NCBI GenBank assembly: GCA_903813345.2
Contig: CAIIXF020000005.1
Location: 26,973,375 to 27,037,374 of the forward strand
Direction: 5' to 3'
Origin: Owenia fusiformis
Lineage: Eukaryota > Annelida > Polychaeta > Sabellida > Oweniidae
Length of the DNA: 64,000 bases
The first letter of the stretch is position 1, and each line of letters opens with the position of its first letter. This document shows positions 42,801-54,800 of the stretch, piece after piece. Made by a program: the position numbers and the translations under genes. Under the pieces are notes generated by a model that was given only the letters and a program-made list of their open reading frames with translations, ran no database searches and was not told the DNA's origin.

Positions 42801-45800
42801 ATAGTTTTAAAGTATATTTCTTTCAATTACTTTATTTGGTGATTGCTTTGAGCCTTGAAATTGAAAAAAACCTATTTTAGAAGTGGTGTTTAGGAAAAAA
42901 ATACATTTAAATCCAATTATCTAGCGTGAATTCATCTTTCAAAGGGTCAAATATGGGACATCAAGTACTGTATTTCAAGAATGTGATGTCTGATCATCCT
43001 GAAAAGAATCATACTAATGGAAGTAAAGGTGTTTATCACTCATATGATATATGGCTTGTGTAGCTCATGTATTTTTTGAGAAATAAATTATCGAAATTTG
43101 GATTTTTAAGCCCTTGCGGCCGAAGGGTAGCCTTATTTTACCTTAATAATTTTTAAGATATGCAATGTTTGGATCTCATATGAATTCAAAATGTTGCATT
43201 AAGTCATGTTTTGTCATATTATTCCTAATTAGATGTAAAAAATTATTAAAAATTAAATTTTCATTTTCGGTTCTAAAGGGCCAGGGGTAACCATATTTTA
43301 CCCTAATAATTTCCCAGATATGTAGTATATGCATCTCAAATTAGCTCAAGATGGTGCATATAGTTCTGTTTTATCATACTTTTTCCAATAAGATGTAGAG
43401 AAATGATCGGATATATCTAAAAAATCAAAGTTTCACCTAAGCTTTTGATGGCCCTGAGATAACCTTATTTTAGCTTAATAATTTTCTGAATATGAGACAT
43501 ATTCACCTCAAATGGGCTTAAAATGGTATATTTAGTCATGTTTTATCACATCATTCCCAAGGAGTGAAAAAATGATTGGAAATTTTACATCATTTCATAT
43601 TACATCCCCAATCCGCAACACCTTCTTGCAGCGCTGTAAATCGCTGTAATCATTACTGAACAGTGCAGTCAGAGTACTGCACTGTATAGCAATGTACAGG
43701 GTGTTTCATAATGACAGTCCCCCCATCCACAGTCAATCCCAGATCGCATGGCCCCATAAGTTATGTACCATAATAAAGCTAATTCAATTCTGGACTTATA
43801 TGCCAAATATTAGCATGCCTGGCCTTTGGGAACATAATTTGTGAAATTATATTTGATAGTCACTATCCCCTCAATTTGCATGATTTCTGGCTACTATTCC
43901 TGGTAGATTTAAAGAGAGGAGCCGATCGCTATATACTCAGTTGTATCATCTAGTGCTCTCTGGGCATTTCTTTGAAATATTCAATATTATTATATACCCA
44001 ATATGTAACACTAATCCTGATTGGTCAATACCTAGTCACGTGTTCCGAAATAGATTTACTATTTCCCTCGGAAAGTTATATTCCCTCAAATGTGACGTCA
44101 GCGGGAATATACATTTGAACTATTGCCCGCTGACATCACGATTGCAACTTCTATTACCCTTGGAAACGTCTGCGCATCATCACTGCGCAGACGAAAAACA
44201 GAAAAATGGAGGATGAGCACAAACACAAATCAACTCCGTTCACCATGACAGACGTGCGTGAACGATACAATATAAGCAACGTGTATAAAGTTCCCTAAGC
44301 TCAATACGTCTGTGTAATTTCAAGTGTTATGATAATCTATTCCTCGTGTTAAACGCGATTGAATTTGTCAAGTGAGAGTCTCAGAGGCAAAAATTTCTGT
44401 TGAGCATCTGATGACGTAATAGCTTATAATGCTAACAATGGACCCGGGGGGGGGGGGCTTTCTAAGCCTTTTTGGCCTTCGCAAAGGAAACGGGACAAGA
44501 GTCAGTATAGGGTATATAATAAAACAAATAGTGACTGCCTAATTTCGAGCAATTGTGTAAATGATTTCCCCTTGGGAATATCCTCTACAATGTACTATTC
44601 CCTCAGCCTGCGGCTTCGGGAATAGTACATTGTAGAGGATATTCCCTCGGGGAAATAATTTACACTATTGCCCTCAATGGCAGTCACTATTTGTATACTT
44701 TTGTCTTTCAAATATAATAAATATATCCTCAGCATTCACCAAATGATAGAAGTTGTACATTACTATAGCTAATAGTGTATTGAGGCGTGATTATCATAGC
44801 TGTTTGCAGGGGACATGGATTATTTTGGAAAAATGTAGCTTTCAGGTTCTATCCTAAAGGTAAAATGGGTACCTTTTGCAGTGATATGTAACAAGTTGTA
44901 AAAACTGTTGAGCTTAATCGAAGTTGTTTCAATAAGTCCAGAACTGAACAAGCTTTCATATGATGTATAACATATTGGGGTATGCTATTTAGGATTGGTG
45001 GTTGATGGGGAGACAGTCATTATGCTATTCTAACACCATCTGTTTTGAACAGCTTAGTACAGTACTGTTTTACAGCTCAGTACTGTTTTAGAAAACAGCT
45101 GTTTACAGTACTGTTTTTACAGCGCTGTTTATGAAACCATGCTGTTTGATGTGGTTTGAGATTGGTAGTGCAGTTTATGATGTGTGAGAGATTTTACCGT
45201 AAAAATTTAGATAATGATATATCATATTGTCTACTCAAATGAGCTCAAAATAGTGAATATAGTCTAGTTTTGTCATATTATTCCAACTGAGATATACAGG
45301 GTGGTCCAAAAAACGGGACACTCATATTTGAAAAATAAATAATGATTTTCTTGATGAAAACATGTCTTATTATATACCAATAGATAGGGAATTTACTCAT
45401 CTTTAGCTTGGTATATCAAAAGTTCAAATTTATTATAATGTCTGTCAACCAGTGTCCATAATATAAATGATGTCATTTTCGTTTCAAAACGGGTTTTCCA
45501 AAACTTGCAAAAACCAATTTTTATTGTCAACTTTATTTACATAAACAGACGTTCAATATGCCGACCATTTTGATCAATTGAACCCCTTAATTTTGGCCTA
45601 AACTGGTCAATAGCATCATTAATATGCTGTTGAGACAATGAATTTCACTTCTCAATAATTCTGTCCTTCGGGGACTGAATAGATGTAAAGGATTTATGGT
45701 TCACTAATACTGTTAGTTCTCTCCATACATGGTAGTCGCAGACGTTGGGTGATCGGGTGATCTGGGGAGCCAGTGATAAGGGGGGGGGGGGGGGGGGTGA

Positions 45801-48800
45801 ATCTAGGCACATTTTCTTTTAAACATTTGACAATCTTGTGGGATCTATTGCTTAGAGCCCCATCTTGTTGGGAAATGTAATGATTCAAAAATGAGCTCAT
45901 ATCAGAATGGTCCAAAAACAACATAATTGGATCATCCGATATCAACGTCTGCGACAACCACATATTGGGAGAACTAATAGAATTATCATGAACCCCTTAC
46001 ACCTACTCAGTCCCTTACTAAGGATAGAATTGTTGAGAAGTGAAATTCATTGTCTCAACAGCATATCAATGATGCTATTGACCAGTTTAGGCCAAAATCG
46101 AGGGCTACAATTTATCAAAATGGTGGACATATTGAACGTCTGTTTATGTAATTGAAGTTCACAATAAAACTTGGTTTTTGCAAGTTTTGGAAAACCCGTT
46201 TTGAAACGAAAATGACGTCATTCATATTATGGACGCTGGTTGACAGACATTATAATAAATTTGAACTTATGATATACCAAATTAAAGATGAGTAAATTCC
46301 CTATCCATTGGTATATAATATGAAATGTTTTCGTCAAGAAAATCAATATTCCAGCCAGGCCACGGGAAAAGGGGTCTTATCACAGATTTTTTCAATATTC
46401 TGATTTTTTGTTTATCTTAGAAAGCATAAAGAGACCTTTCAAATGAGCCATGGCTTATGTCTTAACAATTTTGCCTTACATAAATGGACCAAAAAGTCGG
46501 ATTTGAATTTAGCACATTTTCCTCTAAATCTTGGGCACAGTTTTGGCTCTGTAGCACAATTCTTATTTTTGTGATAAGACCGGTTTTCCTATTGCCAGGC
46601 TAATTTATTTTTGAAATACGAGTGTCCCATTTTTGGACCACCCTGTACAATAATGATTTACAATTATAAAAAAATGAACCTCAACATCCATTTATTCCTT
46701 TGTAGTACTAATGGTAATACTCTCTACACGTAGTTTTATGGAACATTTTCTAAGATAGGAAAATGTTTGATAAGTCCAGTTTATACTTGTACCAGTAGTA
46801 GCGTTGTTAAGATTCTGTTTAAAATCATTTGAGAATATAATCCAAATCTATAAAACCTTATCAAAGGGGTCACAATTTATGGATTCTGACAGGCTCCAAT
46901 ACAGCTACATTGCTCAGAGCAAATCAGATCGGCTTTCAAACATTTGCATCTGTTCTCTCGACACAGGTATCTATCTCATCACCTACATTTTATGTTGTGG
47001 CCTCAGTACTATCAGCAGTGGGAGTAGTCCAGCCACATTCATGTGGTGATAGAAACTGTGGGTAAAAATGCATCAGAATGAATAAAGACTCCAGGACTGC
47101 AATGTCTTTTACTTTTAGGGTATCAAAAAAGATTTAAAGCTTAAGAATACTTGCATAACCTCTGGGTACACCTTCTATTCCTGAAAATCAGTTGACGTAA
47201 GAGTAGTAGCAGAATGCATCTAGTGATTGTATAAAAAAAATGGTAAGGGCTAAACTTTGGTTATGGCAAAGTGGCCTTGAAATATCTAAGGCAGGTCGTA
47301 CATACTGTAGGAATTTCCCATCACCATAGGTCTTATGCAATCCAAATTGACATTTTCAGCAAGTTACTGCCAGTTTAAACCACATCAAAAACAACTGTAT
47401 TGACTATGATTGTTATTAGGTCATGATGGAAGCAGTCTTTGGCATGCTTCTTCATACATGTACGACTGAAAGGGGGTGGCAGTTACTTCACTATCAGGCT
47501 AAGATATTTCATTACCTCATTGTGAGGTCACTATCTTCTTGCCATCTTCCTCCAGGGTTTCAGTTTTGATGTCTGGAAGGAAAACAGCTCCCTCTTATTC
47601 CAACTATCTTAGGAAATGTTGCGAATTCCACAGAAGAAAATTAGTAGGATATACTTCCCTCACTGTTCCAGTTTTGTGCTGCTTGTATCTATGCTCATTA
47701 ACATCAAAGTTGAATGACTAAGCAACATAAGTAGATCCCAAAATAATAGACAGGGCACGTATAGTTAAACATGCTAACAGTGAAATATAAAGAAAATTTG
47801 GTGATTATGCAAATATGATATTACCGATATCTTGTGCAAGGGAAAATTTTTGTTTAGGTCTAGGCCATGGGTGCGGTGGTGTACATCCCTTGCTTGGATC
47901 AAAGCTGTACTGGTCATTCTCCTATCCAACTCTGACTTATGGTTGTGCAGTTATACCTATTATATATTATATTATTCACTGTACTGTATCTGTTTTTGTA
48001 TTTGTTTTTGTATGTCAATCAAACATAAGTGTCTGCCTCTGGTATGGCATTGGCCAAATAACTACCTAATCATCATCTTTGTTAATCCGGTAGCTCCCAG
48101 CTGGGACTGGACTTACAGTACCCTTTGCATTCATTCGACTTTCCTTCTCAAAAGAGAGCTTCGTCTTCGCTCTTTCAGTTTTCAATAAATCTCTGAACTC
48201 ACCGCGCTAATCAGAGTTTGTTGTCGAAATAAGGACAGCTTCCTATATGGTCATTTTCTCTGAGGATATCATTATTGTGCATGCATTTAGCACTTGTTCC
48301 TTCAAGCTCGCTGATTGGTTGAGATAGGTCAGCATGGTTGGTGTGAAATGCTTTATAACCCAAGCTGCCAATGGCATTGTTCGTGGGGGCGGGGCTGCTA
48401 AACTCACTCCATCTCTTGGTTCTACATTATCGTGGTAAAATATGATAAAATCACCCCTGACCTGTCAAAAGCTAATATGAAAATGTCATTTTTTAAATTT
48501 CCATTATTTTTTAATCTCCTAAGGAATAATATGACAAGACAAGAGTATATTACACAATTTTAAGCTCATTTGAGATGCATGCGTCTCATAATTATGAAAA
48601 TTTCAAGGTTAAATACCCCCCCAAGCCATCATAAGCTAAAATGAAAATTTCAGATCTTAAGAAATGTCCAATCATTTTCTACATCTTATTGGAGGTATTA
48701 TGATTAAACAGGACTATATGCACCATCTAGAGCTAATTTGAGATACATATATTACAAAATTTGAAAGTTATTACGGTAAAATATGATTAACCCTGGTCCT

Positions 48801-51800
48801 TTAGAAGCGATAATGAAAAAAAAATTTTTGAAAATTTCCAATCATTTTTCAATCTAATTAGGAATAATATGATAATACGAGACTTAATTCACCATTTTGA
48901 GCTCATATGAGATCCATACATTACATATCTTCAAAATTATTAAGGAAGAATAAGGTTACCCCTAGGCCGCAAGGGCTTAAAAATTCAAATTTCGATAATT
49001 TTTATCCCGAAAAATACATGAGCTACCCCAGTCATATTTTTTTTATATGTGATGAACACCTATACCCCTATTAGTATGAATTTTTCCAGAATGATCAGAC
49101 ATCACATTCTTGAAATACAGTACTTGATGTCCCATATTTGACCCCTTAAAGTCCCCGTCTAAAGTTTGAAAATATTTTTTTATCATTCATTTACTATTTG
49201 TCAGGACTTAAAAAGTGATTTTAGAGATTTTTGAACAAAAAAAATTTTTTGAAAAAAAAGTTGTGAGCATTTCATTTCTCAAATATTCAAATTTCCCGCC
49301 ATTTTTCAAAAAAAGTTGAAATTTCTTAATCATCAAATATTTCTTAATGCATTTCAAAAAAGATTATCTTTTTAACACCAATGCAAAGATTGAACAAAAG
49401 ACACACTATTTCAATAATAAAATGTTATATTTAATGGGCCACTTCAATGTTTTAGCTTATCAAAAATATTTTGAAACATTAGTGATGTCACTAAGGTAAC
49501 TTAGTGAAAAAAATTGAATTTATTTTTTCGATGTCAATCTTTTCTAAATATGCTAGACTTTCATAAAAAACAATGTTGATTGTCTAACCAGGTTAAAAGT
49601 AAGAATGAATTATGTTTTAGATATCATTGTACCATTGGTTTCTATGAGAACTAAAATTTTGAAATGCATTTTTCTCAGAACCATTTTCATGCACTGATAA
49701 GTTCATTTCTCGCTTGTTTATCAACCGATTTTCTTAATTTTTTCGGCAAAAAACATGGGAGGATGAATGCTATGCATTGGTATGAATTGTGGCTAATTAG
49801 AAGATATGAGTGACCTCTAAAAGTTGGTTTTAAATAAATTCACACATTTTGGAACAAAAAGTCTATCAAAAACCACTTTTTGAAATTTAAAAAAAAAGTT
49901 TCACATATCACACTTTGATAACATTGGGTAAGACTACAATATAAGCCAAAGTGGTTTAAACTTTACATGGGGCCTTTAAAAGATGAATTCACGCTAGATA
50001 ATTGGGTCAAAATGTATTTTCCTCACTAAACACCACTTTTGCAATTGGTTTGTCTCAATTATAAGGCTCGAAGCAATCAACAAAATGAAGTCATTTAAAA
50101 AATTACTTCAAAACCATTTTTATTTATTTTTTATTATGTACCCCCTCCCCGCCTGATAGGGGTGGGGGTCAGAGACTAAAAAATCCACAAAGACCACCCC
50201 GGATCACTTGCCACGAAATCATTTTCCACTCAGATCAAGTGTTTCTACAACTGTGCCAAGTTTGTTGCTTTCCTGGAAAGATGAACTATAAAGGGTTCAT
50301 TTCTGGACATCTGACTGCGCTATATTACATTGGTCGGGTAGCAGGTTGTGCCAATTCCGGTGAGGTATTTGACTGTGTCCATCTGTGTGACTAGTGTTAT
50401 CTCAAGTTGGATGAGGATTTGTTGTGTATATTGGTATGTTAGAGGTTGTATATTGTTGGTTGTGCCTAATTGTGTTGTGTCAGTTAGTTTGACAGTCGGT
50501 TTTCTTTAAGTGTTTTTGTCTGGTATTGGTTCCGTGTCCCATTGCGTCATGCTAATTTTATAATGGATTGTGTTCTGTTGTTGTCATGCAGCGCTGGTTG
50601 GGTAGCAGGTTGTGCCAAGTCGGATGAGGTATCTGGTTGTGTCTGATTTTATTATTTAGTTGGCGTTGTTTACAGTAAAAGAAGGTTTTTATCGCACCTA
50701 AAAAAAGGTATGATATTACCGTCAGCTTAACGGGAGGACGGCGTGCAGTTGAGGTCTCATGCACTTTCTTGTTATCACGATTCCAGGAAAATCATAGGAC
50801 AGATTTACTTTAAATTTCACACATATTACATGGTAAGAAGTTCTTGAGCTGATTAACCTTTCGGCGGCCATCTTGCATTCTGGTTGTCAACTTGGAAGTT
50901 TTTAGATATACAGTCAATGATGTATATTTTGATGTTAAGTCAATACACACTTAGTGCAATCTTAATATTCTCAAAAGAAAATTCTACCTATAACAAAATT
51001 GTTTACGTATTTTGTAGCATAATGGAGTCACTGCATTTATGACCACTATCTAAGCCTATCTGAGTTATGACTCATAAAATTAAATATTCTACAAAGTATA
51101 CTTTTCACTGAATTAGTTAGTGTAAACCTAGAAATCGTTTATTTTGAAAGTGATTAAATAAAATTAATAAATGACCCTCTTTGGGATGAAAAAGGTTAAT
51201 GCCTATTTTTGCATTACCAAAAATTCGAATGGAGGTGGGATTTTAAAAGCTTAGACTACCGACGAATTGGAACCTGAGAGCAAACGAGGCCATTTATTTG
51301 ACACTAGTTCGCAATACCATGGGCTTTCAACTAGTGAAAGGCCATGGCAATAATAATAGCCGCAGATTGAGATGCGTTCAAAATTACGTACTTCAAAAAA
51401 CGTACTGCGAAACAAAAATTATCGAAATACCGTATTCGTAAACGTAATGAAATATACGAATACGGGTACGTTTCAGCTAACCCAAGAGGTGGGGAACCCC
51501 AAAGGCTTAGACGATACCAGACATAATTACGTATTTTGCTTGCCACCTTCCTATGACATTGTTTAAATTCTCCAGAAATGAACAATATTATATTATATAA
51601 TATTATTCGAATCATATAAAAATTCTGAGGCTGCCATTTTTGTAGATTTTGACCATCAGAAACAAATTTACATTATAATTAAGCGTATGTCATCTTTAAA
51701 CTCTGAGATTATTCCCGGGGGTTTCACTCCAATATCCCCCTATTTGGTTAACCTGTTGTGCGAAACCTCTTCATTATATCTATGATTCTGTTCCCAGAAT

Positions 51801-54800
51801 TGACCATTTATCCAGTTCGCGAAACTGCGTTTAGTAGATTCGTTCATAATGCCGGGACTCCTTAAGATTCGGCGGCGATTTAAATATAGCGGCTATTTAC
51901 TTCTTAAAACTAGTCTTTCTTAGAAGAACTAAGAAAGACTAGTTTTAATGAACGCATGTCCTTTAAATGACAAAGATTCCAAAGCTATTTAGAAATTCCT
52001 CTAACCCTTAGTAGATTTGTTCGGATTTGGCGGCGTTTTAAATATCGCGGTTATGACCAGGTTACTCAGATGAACTAAGAATGACCAGTTTTGATGAAGG
52101 CAGATATTTGCTATATTGGAACTTTTAATAAATCTTGGCAGGTTATTATTTAATGTCAATTTTTGTAATGAACAAAGTGCTTGTTGAATGTGTAGCTATT
52201 TATAGAGTTCTATATACATTACACTTAGTTTTTTTAGTTTCTAAACGTATCATTCAACTATGCCATAAAGGAGATTGAAGATCCGTCTAAATGTATATTT
52301 CCTAAATGTATTTTCATTGCATGTTTTACTGATCTTTAAACTGCTTTTGAATATTTTTAACTTAATGAAAATATATACGGTAACAAAATTAATTAAATAC
52401 ACGCTGTGTTTTGAACTTTTTTTTGTAAAATTGTCCTTCCCTGCCGTGGAAAGCCACGCCTTCTCCATCTCCACCTCCGGGACGCTAAGCAAACTGTATA
52501 CGTCATTCTCATAAAGTTTAATTGATTTATCTTTCTAGAGTATTGGATTCCGTATTATTTGATTTCGGTGTAATAATGGGTTTTCGAGTATTGGGGTTCG
52601 AACAAGGGCAGCAATACTTCATATTATATTATGTTGAGGACAGGGGTTCGTCCAGATGAAACACACAATGGAAGATCATACCGCCGTATTCTGCATATGT
52701 GCTTGAATTCTGCTCCAAGTCAAATAAACGAATGCGTTCATAGCGTACTAATTGTACTTATATACTGTATACGTAAATCATGAAATTAACGGGCATATCA
52801 GGAGTTCTACGATTGTTCACCGTATTTAGCTATACGCCTATTTTTGTTATCATCCCACTGGCGGATCCAGATCCATCTTGCGCCCCCCCCCCCTTTTTTG
52901 TAGGAGCCCAAAAATCGTTTTGCTCGAAAGTTACATATGGCCTCAAAAATGATTCTCTTTGGGCATGATTTGGCATTTTAGGCCAAATTTTCAAAAATGG
53001 GGTTAAAATTTTCATCTGGATCCGCCAGTGTTGTCAAAGTTGTTAAATTCAAAAAGGCCAAATAATTGCGATATTGAATGTGCAACTTATCACAGTACAC
53101 CTCTCCCGACGAGTGACACGTGGTGTTAAAAACTTTCCAATCCTACACATAGAACGCATGCATAATACAAAAAAATGCTGGGATCGAAATTGTATCGTAG
53201 TGTAAGCCAATTTACTGACTGAATTACTCAGTTGGAGTAACAATTCCCGGGGAAACTTTCCCAGGAACAGATAACTATTCCCTCTATTGACTAAACTAGG
53301 TACTATAGTTCACTCCACTTTTGAAAATAACTAACTCATATATATATATATATAACTCCTCAAAGAAGATCTACCTTCTGTCCTGTACATTGTGACCTGT
53401 CCACCATTTTGACAGAGGAGAACATTTGAAGCTTTGCCTCTCTGGCATTTCTCTGAATGAGAGGGTCATCTGATGACAGTTTAGCATGGCACACAATGAT
53501 GAACTACAAATATACAACACAAGGGTAGAAATTAAATCATGGTATCAAATGTTTTAATTTCGTAAATGGTAAAACCTGTGTAAGTGGAACACCTTTAGTA
53601 CCTCTAAAAAGTGTTCCATTTGGGAGGTGTTCCACTTAATATAAATCAATTGGTCATTATACTCTGAAGTGTTCCACTAACAGAGATGTTCCACTTCTAG
53701 AGGTGTTCCACATTACAGGTTTCACAGTACATTGTTTTAAGTGATTACATTCTGATACATTATAGTTTTGATTACAAGGGTTTTATTTTACAAATCATAC
53801 AATCTAAATATAGCTCCACTTTTGTTTTTATGCACTGTAAATTCCATGTACATGCACAGAATGTCAATCTATCTTTTGCTGAGGATACTTAAATAAATAC
53901 AGATAACTAGGTATGTTCTTACAGATTTTTCTTGGCCCTCATATCGAACAGTAGTTTTGAGTAGTTTTAGGGCCCCTTCTTGGGAGAGTCTTTCAAGTAG
54001 ACGTGACAGAGATCTTTTATCCATTCTTGTATCATAGCCTTCTTCCTTCTCATAAATACGGATACCCTGGAATCAAATAAAACAATTTGGGGCACAGTGC
54101 AATTTTGGACCAATCTTTAGTTTTATGTGTCTTAAACCTCAGCCACATCTACTCTATGGTGGTGGTACAGTGACTGTAGCTTCGCAAACTCGATATAGAA
54201 AATCTACATCGTAATGTTTATTCCATATTTTATGCTGCATATTTCTCTCAATTTTGGGAAGCTATGGCTACTGTATCGATACCATTGATCAAATATGACT
54301 GAGGCATTAATACCAGGTTGTCACTTATACTATTTATGATGTCCAAAGTCCCCTCATTATTAGGAGTTATATGAAACACTGAATTTAAATTCTATGCTAT
54401 ATCTAAGACCCTAGGGAATCACATTGCATTATAAAAGTCTTGTATGTTTTGGCTCACCCGAATCAAGCTGAATATATTTGTCACTATAGACATCTCTTCT
54501 ACTTTCTTCAGTATATAGTTGGCCCGCTTCAATGTCCTGAAGGTCACGTGACCTGTAAGCAAATTTTGCACTAGGTTACATGTAAGTTATATGCATAGTA
54601 ATTCACCCAAAGCTTTGGCAAAATTGTAAGGTATCATTTAATTCAGTTGTATCAAAATAAAAGTATGAGGTACAGGGTTCTCATCAGGAAATTTTTAGAC
54701 CCCAGATTTTTTACTCCTCCCCATGTGAGATTAGAGATATCCTATTAGTATAACTTTCAAAATACTACATAAAATTATCTTCCTATTTTAATCACAATGT

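Larger units (their letters stand above)
43696..45042. mobile_element. Palindromic element with CAGGGTGTT end
   Basis: Left CAGGGTGTTTCATAATGACA is inverted at right as ACAGTCATTATG...AACACC; the pairing continues through CCCCATAAGTTATGTACC and TTCTGGACTTAT. Mariner-like ends; the centre (43900-44700) holds two strong hairpins and promoter-like motifs. No transposase seen. Confidence 0.65.
45297..46645. mobile_element. Mariner/Tc1 palindrome with transposase C-terminal relics in both arms
   Basis: TA on each side; ends CAGGGTGGTCCAAAAAACGG and TTTTTGGACCACCCTG. On the minus strand from about 45890 down: ISQQDGALSNRSHKIVKCLK (the second catalytic-Asp region of mariner transposases), SPDHPI and NDAIDQFRPKLR then GRHIERLFM and stop. 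The tail is present again, inverted, in the right arm (about 46030-46155, plus strand). Both arms share the same internal stop after IIEK/IVEK. N-terminal half absent. Confidence 0.85.
42607..50330. repeat. 7.7-kb palindrome (large inverted repeat)
   Basis: Left arm 42607-43605 and right arm 48470-50330 are inverted copies, e.g. GCGCAGTCAGATGTCC against GGACATCTGACTGCGC, and CCTAATAGGCGGGGAGGGGG against CCCCCTCCCCGCCTGATAGG. Each arm contains about three diverged ~165-bp sub-repeats with TATTTTACC-TAATAATTT. The right arm is longer because of an 826-bp insertion. Confidence 0.85.
36308..53354. mobile_element. 17-kb region bounded by inverted ends
   Basis: 36308-36437 and 53216-53354 are inverted copies: an (AT)n run outermost, then AAAAG(G)TGGAGTG, AGTCAATAGAGGGAA and CCCCGGGAATTGTTACT. 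The region fills nearly all of GTF3C1 intron 13. No conserved ORF is seen, so either a large decayed element or two independent short insertions in opposite orientation. Confidence 0.5.

Noticed and set aside
47815-48188. 118-codon ORF in the palindrome core
   Set aside because: Two overlapping frames are equally open and neither has recognisable domains or coding composition.
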